Shown here: one piece after another, positions 1-5,647 of the stretch
Layout: every line of letters starts with the position of its first letter
Numbering within the stretch: position 1 is the stretch's first letter
NCBI GenBank assembly: GCA_029071285.1
Contig: JAIEAS010000027.1
Span: 1 to 7,090 of the forward strand
DNA length: 7,090 bases
Direction of reading: 5' to 3'
Origin: Clostridia bacterium
Lineage (GTDB): Bacteria > Bacillota > Clostridia > Christensenellales > Borkfalkiaceae
The notes under the pieces: model-generated
Databases searched by the model: none
What the model was told of the DNA's origin: nothing
What the model saw: only the letters and a program-made list of their open reading frames with translations
Made by a program: the position numbers and the translations under genes

Positions 1-147
1 GACGGTATGATTCACATTTCAAAGCTTTCGGACAAGCGTGTTGACAAAGTTGAAGACGTAGTCAATATCGGCGACACCGTAAAAGTTGAAATTATCAAAA
101 TCGGCGATAAGGGCATCGACCTCAAACTTCTTGAAAAATTGTCCTGA
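1..147 (+). CDS. pnp: S1-domain protein C-terminus, probably polynucleotide phosphorylase (partial)
   Basis: Only the last 48 codons are present; the reading frame is open from base 1 and stops at TGA 145-147. The peptide begins [20 protein letters not shown] and continues with [14 protein letters not shown], which is the second half of an S1 RNA-binding domain (the conserved G-hydrophobic-HIS strand, then VGDxVKVxV). The HISKL...KRVxKVEDV wording is that of the C-terminal S1 domain of polynucleotide phosphorylase, the 3'-to-5' phosphorolytic exoribonuclease of RNA decay. The KH and RNase PH domains would lie to the left, outside the window. The protein ends only a few residues after the S1 fold, without a long tail. 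Another S1 protein cannot be excluded from so short a fragment. Identification as an S1 domain is firm; identification as PNPase is likely. Confidence 0.7.
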   Translation, partial: DGMIHISKLSDKRVDKVEDVVNIGDTVKVEIIKIGDKGIDLKLLEKLS

Positions 148-165
148 TTAAATTTAAAAATGCAA

Positions 166-189
166 TAAGCGGCGTGCAAGCGCCGCTTA
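166..189 (+). terminator. Hairpin after the S1/pnp gene, possible weak terminator
   Basis: A perfect 9-bp inverted repeat, taagcggcg (166-174) and cgccgctta (181-189), encloses a 6-nt loop and starts 18 nt after the stop codon. The following bases (atttatacg) are T-rich but contain no clean T run, so termination on the plus strand may be incomplete. No convincing promoter is seen between here and the next gene at 214, so the next gene may depend on read-through. The hairpin could instead be an mRNA 3'-end stabiliser. Confidence 0.5.
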
Positions 190-200
190 ATTTATACGCA

Positions 201-206
201 AGGAAG
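201..206 (+). promoter_or_regulatory. Ribosome binding site fixing the GTG start at 214
   Basis: The sequence aggaag lies 7 nt before GTG 214-216. This spacing is normal for a Firmicutes Shine-Dalgarno sequence, and it supports the GTG as the start of the membrane protein. Confidence 0.7.
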
Positions 207-213
207 TTAAACC

Positions 214-1122
214 GTGATAAAATCGGGTATTAAAAATTATTTTGTAAACCTAAAATTTTATTTCGTTCCCATAGGCGCGTTCGCCGTAGGGGCAATAATA
301 GGCTTGTCAATACTGTTGCCGGGCGTGCTGTCCGCGATTAAAAATTTTTATATAACCATAACCGGAATTTTGAATGAAACAAGCATAGATTTTACGGTTG
401 TCAAAGATTATATTATAAACTCGGTAAAAGGGCTTGACTGGAATAGCGGTCTTTTAGCTTCGGTTAAGACTTTGCTCAGCCGTGATTGGCTGATTTCGCT
501 GTTTAACGGCTGTATAGACCTTATTGCGGCGGACCTTCAGCCCTATGCGCAGCAGATTGACACGGCGGTAAATACGGCGGTCGGAAACGTAACGTCGCTT
601 TTGGGAATTTTTATATTGTTTGCGATTCTCGGGCTTGTCGGCGGCTACTTTTTAACGGCTTATCTGGTGCGCAGAAATATTGCAAAGGGCAAAATACGGA
701 AGAGTCTGATAGCAATCCTTATCGACTCGGTAATTGCTCCCGTGTTATTGTTTTTGTGTATATGGCTTTTCACTTTGTGGAAGCCCAGTATAATTTTTTC
801 GAGCCTCGTTTCGGTTCTTATTTTCAGTATAACTTCGCTTTTGTCGGCTTACCTTGTCCACGGCGTAAAAACGGTTCGCGGCAAAGAGCTGTTAAGCGGT
901 TCGGGCATATTAAAACTGTTTGCGTCAGATATTATAATTTATTATATTTCGGTTGCAATAGTCTTAATTTTGTCGCTGGTCATAAACGTGTTTTCGGGAA
1001 TACTTATAGGTTTTTCGTTTATTGAAATTGCTTTTCTCGTAATCAGCATAAACGCCGAAAGCTACGTTAAAAACCTTATCCCCGACAAGTCGGAAGAGCA
1101 GGAAGAACTGCTTGCAGCATAA
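214..1122 (+). CDS. Unrecognised polytopic membrane protein, 302 aa
   Basis: I do not recognise this family. The start is GTG, chosen for the aggaag ribosome binding site 7 nt upstream. Hydrophobic segments predict about six membrane helices at residues 17-40, 128-152, 164-188, 191-216, 236-258 and 260-280. Between helices 1 and 2 is a roughly 85-residue soluble segment (about 42-127) with amphipathic stretches, which would form an extra-membrane domain. A basic loop (RRNIAKGKIRK, about 153-163) follows helix 2 and suggests a cytoplasmic location there. The C-terminus is acidic (DKSEEQEELLAA). No catalytic or ABC-type motif is visible, and no signal-peptide cleavage site is evident. It stands between the pnp-like gene and a converging amidase gene, with terminator-like hairpins on both sides, so context does not reveal a role. 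Codon use resembles that of its neighbours, with no sign of recent transfer. It is a real gene by length, start context and coherent topology; function is unknown. Confidence 0.85.
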   Translation: MIKSGIKNYFVNLKFYFVPIGAFAVGAIIGLSILLPGVLSAIKNFYITITGILNETSIDFTVVKDYIINSVKGLDWNSGLLASVKTLLSRDWLISLFNGCIDLIAADLQPYAQQIDTAVNTAVGNVTSLLGIFILFAILGLVGGYFLTAYLVRRNIAKGKIRKSLIAILIDSVIAPVLLFLCIWLFTLWKPSIIFSSLVSVLIFSITSLLSAYLVHGVKTVRGKELLSGSGILKLFASDIIIYYISVAIVLILSLVINVFSGILIGFSFIEIAFLVISINAESYVKNLIPDKSEEQEELLAA

Positions 1123-1131
1123 TAAAAAACT

Positions 1132-1161
1132 AAGCCGCACGGCAAGCTTGCCGCGCGGCTT
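1132..1161. terminator. Bidirectional terminator between converging genes
   Basis: A near-perfect palindrome centred on AAGCTT (cggcaagcttgccg, 1140-1153) is extended by aagccgc / gcggctt arms, with a single A-C mismatch (1139/1154). On the plus strand it is followed by a T-rich stretch (ttacgtttta). On the minus strand the complement of aaaaaacta (1124-1132) supplies a run of six T directly after the stem. It lies 9 nt past the stop of the membrane protein and 6 nt past the stop of the reverse-strand amidase, as expected for a shared terminator of convergent genes. The minus-strand direction is the stronger one. Confidence 0.85.
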
Positions 1162-1167
1162 TACGTT

Positions 1168-1854
1168 TTAAGAATAATATGCTATTGCGCCTTTAAATAT
1201 CGCAAAGGCAAAACTTTTCTGGTAACTCTTGTCTATTAAAAGCGCCTCGTCCTCGGCGTTTGACAAAAATCCGCACTCAACGATAACGGAGGGGCTTTCG
1301 GTGCATTTCAGCATATAGTAGTCGCCCGTCAGCGCGGACGATTGTCTCACGGCTTGCTCCATACAGTTTATGCTGCTTTGAATACTCTCGGCAAGCAGTT
1401 TTCCGCATTCGCTGCCTTTGTCGTAAAACACCTGACCGCCCCGCCGCGAGGGGATAGGGCAAAAATTCTGGTGTACTGAAATTACCATATCCGCGTTGCT
1501 TTCTTCGATAATCTGTTTGCGCTTTTTCATATCGCGCATTTTAAAGCCCGTGGTCGCAAGCCCGTATAAGCCGCCCTGCGTTCTTCTCGTCATAACTACT
1601 TTAAACCCCGCGTCGGTGAAATATCCGCGCAGATAAGTTGCTATTTCAAAGTTTATATCGCTCTCTTTTTTAGAGGTTTCAACTCCGCGCACGCCCGCGT
1701 CAACTCCGCCGTGACCCGCGTCAATTACGATAACTTTGCCGTCGCTCTGAGTGGAGGCGGCGGCAATTCCCGCGCTGATTCCTATCACCGCCCCGACGGC
1801 GCAGATGACAGAAATTGCGATAAGCAAAGACCTTTTTACGATAAACAATTTCAC
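1168..1854 (-). CDS. cwlD: N-acetylmuramoyl-L-alanine amidase, CwlD type
   Basis: This is a zinc-dependent peptidoglycan amidase of the Amidase_3 family, which cleaves the bond between N-acetylmuramic acid and L-alanine. Residues 8-32 are a hydrophobic N-terminal signal or anchor helix, placing the enzyme outside the membrane. The catalytic domain starts with VIVIDAGHGGVDAG (41-54). Expected zinc ligands and catalytic residues are all visible: His48 (DAGHGG), Glu64 (KESDIN), His128 (SVHQN) and Glu193 (VECGFLSN). The RKxxI...NADMVISVHQN and YMLKCTESPSVIVE stretches and the 228-aa length (Bacillus subtilis CwlD is about 237 aa) point to CwlD. In sporulators CwlD works with PdaA to make the muramic-delta-lactam of spore cortex that germination enzymes recognise. 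The GTG start at 1854 is inferred: an in-frame stop lies four codons upstream, and no good Shine-Dalgarno sequence precedes GTG or the TTG two codons later. The gene is divergent from the mrnC-sigH operon. A vegetative Amidase_3 enzyme is the main alternative. Confidence 0.85.
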   Translation of the reverse strand: MKLFIVKRSLLIAISVICAVGAVIGISAGIAAASTQSDGKVIVIDAGHGGVDAGVRGVETSKKESDINFEIATYLRGYFTDAGFKVVMTRRTQGGLYGLATTGFKMRDMKKRKQIIEESNADMVISVHQNFCPIPSRRGGQVFYDKGSECGKLLAESIQSSINCMEQAVRQSSALTGDYYMLKCTESPSVIVECGFLSNAEDEALLIDKSYQKSFAFAIFKGAIAYYS

Positions 1855-1874
1855 GCTAATATACTACTTAATTA

Positions 1875-1903
1875 TTGATTTTTTTATGACAAAGTTGTAT
1901 AAT
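1875..1903 (+). promoter_or_regulatory. Sigma-A type promoter of the mrnC operon
   Basis: TTGATT (1875-1880) and a perfect TATAAT (1898-1903) are separated by 17 bp, the optimal spacing for the housekeeping sigma factor. Transcription is expected to begin at about 1909-1912, only 6-9 nt before the ATG of mrnC at 1918. It is the only clear promoter seen for the downstream gene train. The region also separates the divergent amidase gene, whose own promoter is not clear. Confidence 0.8.
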
Positions 1904-1917
1904 TAACTTGGACTCTT

Positions 1918-2316
1918 ATGTTTGACTTTTTTACTGTTATCGATAGGGAACGCGCAAGGAATTTAAGCTCCGTAACTCTCGCTTTCGTGGGGGACGCGGT
2001 GTATTCGCTTTACGTGCGTGAAAGGCTGGTTATTTCAACCGACTTTAAGACGGGCGAGCTGCAAAAGCTTACCTCTAAGCAGGTTTCGGCTCACGGTCAG
2101 AGCGAGCTTCTGGAAAAATTAATTCCCGCGTTCACCGAAGAGGAAAACGATATTTACAAACGGGGCAGAAACGCCAAAAAGTCAACCAGGAGCAAAAACG
2201 CAAGCGTTGCCGAATACAACCGCTCAACCGGTTTCGAGGCGGTTTTAGGCTTTTTGTACCTCACGGGACAGTATAAGCGCATAGAGGAGTTATTGGACGT
2301 AAACGATGAAAACTGA
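1918..2316 (+). CDS. mrnC: Mini-ribonuclease III
   Basis: This RNase III-like enzyme has no separate double-stranded-RNA-binding domain and matures the ends of 23S rRNA in Firmicutes. The family signature is LAFVGDAVYSLYVRERL (22-38), whose Asp26 is the expected catalytic metal ligand. It is followed by an acidic segment (FTEEENDIYKRGRNAK, 72-87) and YNRSTGFEAVLGFLYL (99-114), where the conserved Glu107 lies. The 132-aa length fits the family (about 125-145 aa). ATG 1918 is chosen because an in-frame TAA lies at 1900-1902 and no earlier start exists. No Shine-Dalgarno sequence is present beyond a lone gga at 1910-1912, and the promoter implies an almost leaderless mRNA. The gene heads the operon and overlaps rlmB by 11 nt, pairing two enzymes that act on 23S rRNA, as in other Firmicutes. 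Confidence 0.95.
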   Translation: MFDFFTVIDRERARNLSSVTLAFVGDAVYSLYVRERLVISTDFKTGELQKLTSKQVSAHGQSELLEKLIPAFTEEENDIYKRGRNAKKSTRSKNASVAEYNRSTGFEAVLGFLYLTGQYKRIEELLDVNDEN

Positions 2317-3019
2317 GGGCAGAAACGCCGTTTTGGAACTTTTGAAAACGGAAAAAAATATAGAAAAGCTTTTGCTTGAAAAAAATCCGCAGGGTTCTTT
2401 GAAGGCAATTTTTGCCGAGGCACGCAAGCGGAATGTCCGCGTGCAGTTCGTCGACAGAAAGGTTTTGGATAAGCAGAGCGGAGAGGGCAGACACCAGGGC
2501 GTAATAGCCTTTTCAACCGACTACGAATACAGCTCGCTTGACGATATAATTTCTGCCCGCAAAGATGGCGTAGGCTTTATCGTCGTCTGCGACGGAATAG
2601 AGGACGTGCACAATCTCGGCTCGATAATAAGGGTTGCCGAGTGCGCGGGTGCGGACGGCGTTATAATTCCCGCAAACAATTCCGCAAGCGTAACCGAGGC
2701 GGTTATCCGCATTTCGGCGGGCGCGGCAAACCATATGAAGGTTGCAAAGGTCAATTCAATCAACCGCGCTGTTGACGAGCTGAAAAAGAACGGCTATTGG
2801 CTGTACGCTTTGGAGGCCGACGGCGAAGATATTTACTCGGCGGACTTAACGGGCAATATCGCAATAGTCGTCGGAGGCGAGGACAGCGGTGTAAGAAAGC
2901 TCACGCGCGAAAAGTGCGACTTCACACTCTCGATTCCGCTGAAAGGCAAAGTCAATTCGCTGAACGCGTCCGTGGCGCTCGGAATTGCCGCGTACGAGGC
3001 GGTGAGAAAGCGCAGATGA
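2306..3019 (+). CDS. rlmB: 23S rRNA 2'-O-ribose methyltransferase, TrmH/RlmB family
   Basis: This SPOUT-class enzyme transfers methyl from S-adenosylmethionine to a ribose 2'-hydroxyl; RlmB modifies G2251 of 23S rRNA in E. coli. Residues 1-70 form the N-terminal substrate-binding domain, opening with TEGRNAVLELL and ending GRHQGVIAF, both typical. The three SPOUT motifs follow. Motif 1 is DGIEDVHNLGSIIRVAE (96-112), with Asn103 and the catalytic-type Arg109. Motif 2 is IVVGGEDSGV (187-196), with Glu192. Motif 3 is LSIPLKGKVNSLNASVALGI (208-227), forming the knotted cofactor site. Motif 1 reads DVHN where most relatives have DPxN, and motif 2 has EDSG where EGxG is commoner; all key residues remain. 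At 237 aa it is of normal length. It overlaps mrnC by 11 nt and sigH by 4 nt. Family assignment is firm; the exact target nucleotide is inferred. Confidence 0.93.
   Translation: MKTEGRNAVLELLKTEKNIEKLLLEKNPQGSLKAIFAEARKRNVRVQFVDRKVLDKQSGEGRHQGVIAFSTDYEYSSLDDIISARKDGVGFIVVCDGIEDVHNLGSIIRVAECAGADGVIIPANNSASVTEAVIRISAGAANHMKVAKVNSINRAVDELKKNGYWLYALEADGEDIYSADLTGNIAIVVGGEDSGVRKLTREKCDFTLSIPLKGKVNSLNASVALGIAAYEAVRKRR
3001..3006 (+). promoter_or_regulatory. Ribosome binding site fixing the sigH start
   Basis: The sequence ggtgag, inside the end of rlmB and preceded by gaggc, matches the anti-Shine-Dalgarno and lies 9 nt before ATG 3016. It supports that ATG over the in-frame candidate starts further upstream inside rlmB. 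Confidence 0.65.
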
Positions 3020-3573
3020 CGGACGAGCAGCTTGTAGTCCTGTGCCGCAGCGGCGACGGCGCGGCGTGGGAAGAACTTTACAAAAAATATAAACCGCGCG
3101 TACTTTCCGTCGCCCGCAGATTTTTTCTGAGCGGCGGCGAAACCGAGGATTTGGTTCAGGAAGGAATGTGTGGACTGTACTTTGCGGTCTGCGGTTTTAA
3201 GGAGGGCGGCGCAAGCTTTTCGTCCTACGCGTACAGCTGTATAAAAAACCGCATACTCGACACGGTTAAAAAGAGCGGCGGCGCAAAATATTCCGCTCTC
3301 AACAATTTTTTACCCATTGACACTGGTGAAGAAATTTACTTATCGGGCGAAAACCCCGAGGAACAGATAATAGGCGTGGAGAACGGGCGCGAGCTTCTTC
3401 AGAAAATGAGCAAAATTTTATCCTCGCTCGAATTCAAATCGCTCGTAATGTACACCGACGGTATGACTCTTTCTGAAATTTCGTCGGCACTGGATAAAGG
3501 GCCCAAAAGCGTTGACAACGCGCTGACAAGGGCAAAACATAAATTACAGAAATCAATTTCTGCGGAGGAGTAA
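3016..3573 (+). CDS. sigH: RNA polymerase sigma factor, SigH (sigma-30) type
   Basis: A 185-aa sigma-70 family factor, which directs RNA polymerase to alternative promoters. Region 2 spans about 5-87: a DEQLVVLCRSGDGAAWEELY start, then EDLVQEGMCGLYFAV (44-58) for core binding and the SFSSYAYSCIKNRILDTVKK helix (67-86) for -10 recognition and melting. A short linker has NPEEQII (113-119), as in SigH. Region 4 is about 128-182, with a helix-turn-helix at TLSEISSALDKGPKSVDNAL for -35 contact. SVDNALTRAKHKL closely matches the Bacillus SigH ending, and the mrnC-rlmB-sigH order is the family's usual neighbourhood. It is shorter than B. subtilis SigH (218 aa), mainly at the N-terminus. The reading frame extends back into rlmB, but residues before Met 3016 only shadow rlmB and the ATGA overlap is a classic coupled start. 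In Bacillus, SigH drives the transition to stationary phase and early sporulation; the targets here are unknown. Confidence 0.88.
   Translation: MTDEQLVVLCRSGDGAAWEELYKKYKPRVLSVARRFFLSGGETEDLVQEGMCGLYFAVCGFKEGGASFSSYAYSCIKNRILDTVKKSGGAKYSALNNFLPIDTGEEIYLSGENPEEQIIGVENGRELLQKMSKILSSLEFKSLVMYTDGMTLSEISSALDKGPKSVDNALTRAKHKLQKSISAEE
3564..3570 (+). promoter_or_regulatory. Ribosome binding site of dnaX within the end of sigH
   Basis: A strong ggaggag lies in the last codons of sigH, 3-5 nt before ATG 3574. The sigH stop TAA (3571-3573) directly abuts that ATG, so ribosomes ending sigH sit on the dnaX start. Confidence 0.8.
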
Positions 3574-5250
3574 ATGGCATACCTCGCATTTTACAGGACT
3601 TTTCGTCCCACGTCGTTCGATACGGTCGTAAGGCAGGAACACATAGTCCGCACCTTGAAAAATCAGATTGAAAGCGGCAGAATAGGTCACGCGTATCTGT
3701 TCTGCGGACCGCGCGGCACGGGCAAAACGACCCTTGCCAAAATTTTTGCGCGCGCAATCAACTGCGAAAGCCCCGTGAACGGCTCGCCCTGCGGCAAGTG
3801 TCCGACCTGCAAATCGCTTGCAGAGGGCGCAAATTTAGACGTAAACGAAATCGACGCGGCGTCCAACAACGGCGTTGACGAAATGCGCGATTTAAGGGAA
3901 AAAGTGCAGTATCCGCCCGTTGCAGGAAAATACAAAGTTTACATTATAGACGAGGTGCATATGCTCACGGCGTCGGCGTTCAATGCGGTTTTAAAAACGC
4001 TTGAAGAGCCGCCACGTCACGCGGTGTTTATTCTCGCCACCACCGAACCGCAGAAAATCCCCGCAACAATTCTTTCGCGCTGTATGCGGTTCGATTTCAA
4101 ACTTATTCCCCAAAAAGATCTTGAAGGGCTAATTAAGGACGTTCTTAAAAAATCAGGCAAGGAGTACGAGGACGAAGCGGTTGCGGCAATCGCCCGTGCG
4201 GGCGCGGGTTCGGCGCGCGACAGCCTTTCAATAGCCGATATGTGCGCGTCCTATTCGAGCGGCAAGCTCACTTACGCGGACGTAAATTCGGTGCTCGGCA
4301 GTGCGGATTTTTCGTCGGTTGCCGCCCTTGCGGAAAGTATTTTAAAAGAGGACGCGCAAACATCGCTGACTATGGTTGAAGAGGTGCTGTCCACCGGCAA
4401 GAGTGCGGGCGTTCTCGTAAAAGATTTGCTGACATTTTTAAATAACTGTGCGGTTGTAAAAATCTGCAGAAACGCAAAGGAAATCGTAAATCTTCCCGAA
4501 GAAAGCTTTAACGCAATTTCAAAAATCGCGGGTGCCGCGGACGGTCATAAAATTTTAAGAGTTACCGAGCTTTTAGCCAAAGCGGAAACGGATTTGCGCT
4601 ATTCGCTGAACGGCAGAATTACTCTTGAAACTGCAATATTAAAATGCGCGATGCCCGAAACCGATTACAATCTGGACGCGCTTATAGGAAAAATCAACGA
4701 GCTTGAAAGAAAGCTTAATGAGGGCGTTGAAGTAAAGGTCAAGGCGCAAGCCCCCGCGGCGGAAAAGCCTCAGACCGTTCAGCCCGAACAAAAGGCGGAA
4801 CCTAAAAAACCCGTCCTTGAAATCGATGACGAGCCGCCTTTTGTAAAGGCGAAAGAGCCCGTGGCGGAGCAGCCGGTACTGTGGGATAATCCCGCGGCGG
4901 CAAGCGCGCCCGCGCAGGTAAAAAGCCTTAACGACGGTGAAAAGGCGGGCGTATTCGGAAAGCTTATAAGAAGCCTTAGAACCACGCACAAAAACGCCGT
5001 AGTGTTTACGCTGTGTATGGATTTGGGCAACTATTTCGAGGGCGAAAAACTAATTCTCACTACCGAGAGCGAGGCGGTATTCAGGGGACTTACCCGCCCC
5101 GATAACGCAAGCTTTATGGCGGAAACCCTTGCGGAGCTCGGCGTAAACGAGCACGAAGTTCGCCTTGTTGAAAAGGGCGAAAGCGATTACGAAAAAGCCT
5201 TGAAACAGCTGAAAAGCAATTTCGAGGGCACGGATATTCAAATAAAATAA
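3574..5250 (+). CDS. dnaX: DNA polymerase III subunit tau (clamp loader)
   Basis: The central ATPase of the clamp-loader complex, which places the sliding clamp on primed DNA and, through tau, holds the polymerase. The 558-aa protein starts MAYLAFYRTFRPTSFDTVV, the usual opening. Walker A is GPRGTGKT (45-52). A zinc-binding cysteine set is Cys64, Cys73, Cys76 and Cys79. Walker B is DEVHM (126-130). The SRC motif with Arg169 is the arginine finger, and GAGSARDSLSIADM (210-223) is the sensor 2 region. The collar domain follows to about 362. A linker rich in Pro, Ala, Lys and Glu (about 385-450) leads to a C-terminal domain (about 451-558) that would correspond to the polymerase-binding tau tail. 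All ATPase residues are intact. It directly abuts sigH and lies 18 nt from ebfC. A six-A stretch at 4804-4809 is a possible but weak frameshift site. Confidence 0.97.
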   Translation: MAYLAFYRTFRPTSFDTVVRQEHIVRTLKNQIESGRIGHAYLFCGPRGTGKTTLAKIFARAINCESPVNGSPCGKCPTCKSLAEGANLDVNEIDAASNNGVDEMRDLREKVQYPPVAGKYKVYIIDEVHMLTASAFNAVLKTLEEPPRHAVFILATTEPQKIPATILSRCMRFDFKLIPQKDLEGLIKDVLKKSGKEYEDEAVAAIARAGAGSARDSLSIADMCASYSSGKLTYADVNSVLGSADFSSVAALAESILKEDAQTSLTMVEEVLSTGKSAGVLVKDLLTFLNNCAVVKICRNAKEIVNLPEESFNAISKIAGAADGHKILRVTELLAKAETDLRYSLNGRITLETAILKCAMPETDYNLDALIGKINELERKLNEGVEVKVKAQAPAAEKPQTVQPEQKAEPKKPVLEIDDEPPFVKAKEPVAEQPVLWDNPAAASAPAQVKSLNDGEKAGVFGKLIRSLRTTHKNAVVFTLCMDLGNYFEGEKLILTTESEAVFRGLTRPDNASFMAETLAELGVNEHEVRLVEKGESDYEKALKQLKSNFEGTDIQIK

Positions 5251-5268
5251 ATTTGTAAGGAGCAACCA

Positions 5269-5646
5269 ATGGCAGGATTTAAAGGCGGAATGGGCGGCAT
5301 GGGAAATATGCAGAACCTGATGAAGCAGGCGCAGAAAATGCAGGAGCAGATGCAGGAAGCCGACAAGGAGCTTGAAGAGCTCGAAGTAGTAGGACTTTCG
5401 GGCGGCGGTGAAGAGGGCGACGAAACGGTTGTCGTCTATATGAACGGCAAAAAAATTATCAACGGCATAGAGTTCGGCAGCAAGCTTTCCGAGGTGGTCG
5501 ATATCACCGACGAGGACGACGTTGAAATGCTTGAAGACCTGATTATGGCGGCTATCAACGACGGCTACAAAAAAGCCGACGAAATTTACAATGAAAAAAT
5601 GGGACCCTTCGGCAAGAATGCAGGGGGACTCGGCGGATTAATTTAA
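5269..5646 (+). CDS. ebfC: YbaB/EbfC family nucleoid-associated DNA-binding protein
   Basis: A small DNA-binding protein of the YbaB/EbfC (YaaK) family, which forms homodimers and sits between dnaX and recR in many bacteria; its cellular role is not fully settled. The family features are visible. There is a Gly/Met-rich N-terminus ([17 protein letters not shown]) and an amphipathic coiled-coil helix ([20 protein letters not shown], 15-34). A glycine-rich turn (LSGGGEEGD, about 43-51) precedes the sheet, and [22 protein letters not shown] (84-105) forms the C-terminal helix. At 125 aa it is longer than the usual 100-110, from an extended glycine-rich start and a few extra acidic residues after the GGG turn. 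The ribosome binding site aaggag (5257-5262) lies 6 nt before the ATG. Its stop is 1 nt from the recR start. Confidence 0.92.
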   Translation: MAGFKGGMGGMGNMQNLMKQAQKMQEQMQEADKELEELEVVGLSGGGEEGDETVVVYMNGKKIINGIEFGSKLSEVVDITDEDDVEMLEDLIMAAINDGYKKADEIYNEKMGPFGKNAGGLGGLI

Positions 5647-5647
5647 C

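Noticed and set aside
148..213. Small RNA or riboswitch upstream of the membrane protein gene
   Set aside because: The 66-nt gap holds just one simple hairpin and a ribosome binding site. There is no promoter and no room for an aptamer.
756..1025. Forward 89-codon frame inside the membrane protein gene
   Set aside because: It is an alternative frame within a gene with coherent membrane topology. It lacks a ribosome binding site and any recognisable fold.
1861..1890. TTGTCA on the reverse strand as a sigma-A -35 for cwlD
   Set aside because: No acceptable -10 lies 16-18 bp downstream. TATATT is 23 bp away and almost touches the GTG start.
2154..2516. Reverse-strand open frame of 120 codons
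   Set aside because: It lies wholly antisense to mrnC and rlmB, has no ribosome binding site or recognisable domain, and its composition is that of a codon shadow.
2797..3015. N-terminal extension of the sigma factor reading frame back to 2797 (258 aa in total)
   Set aside because: The added residues are a basic, low-complexity out-of-frame reading of rlmB. The ATGA overlap at 3016 with ggtgag upstream, and the fit to SigH proteins, mark 3016 as the start.
4639..5030. Two overlapping reverse-strand open frames opposite the dnaX linker and C-terminus
   Set aside because: They mirror the GC-skewed codon pattern of dnaX on the sense strand and show no family features or start signals.
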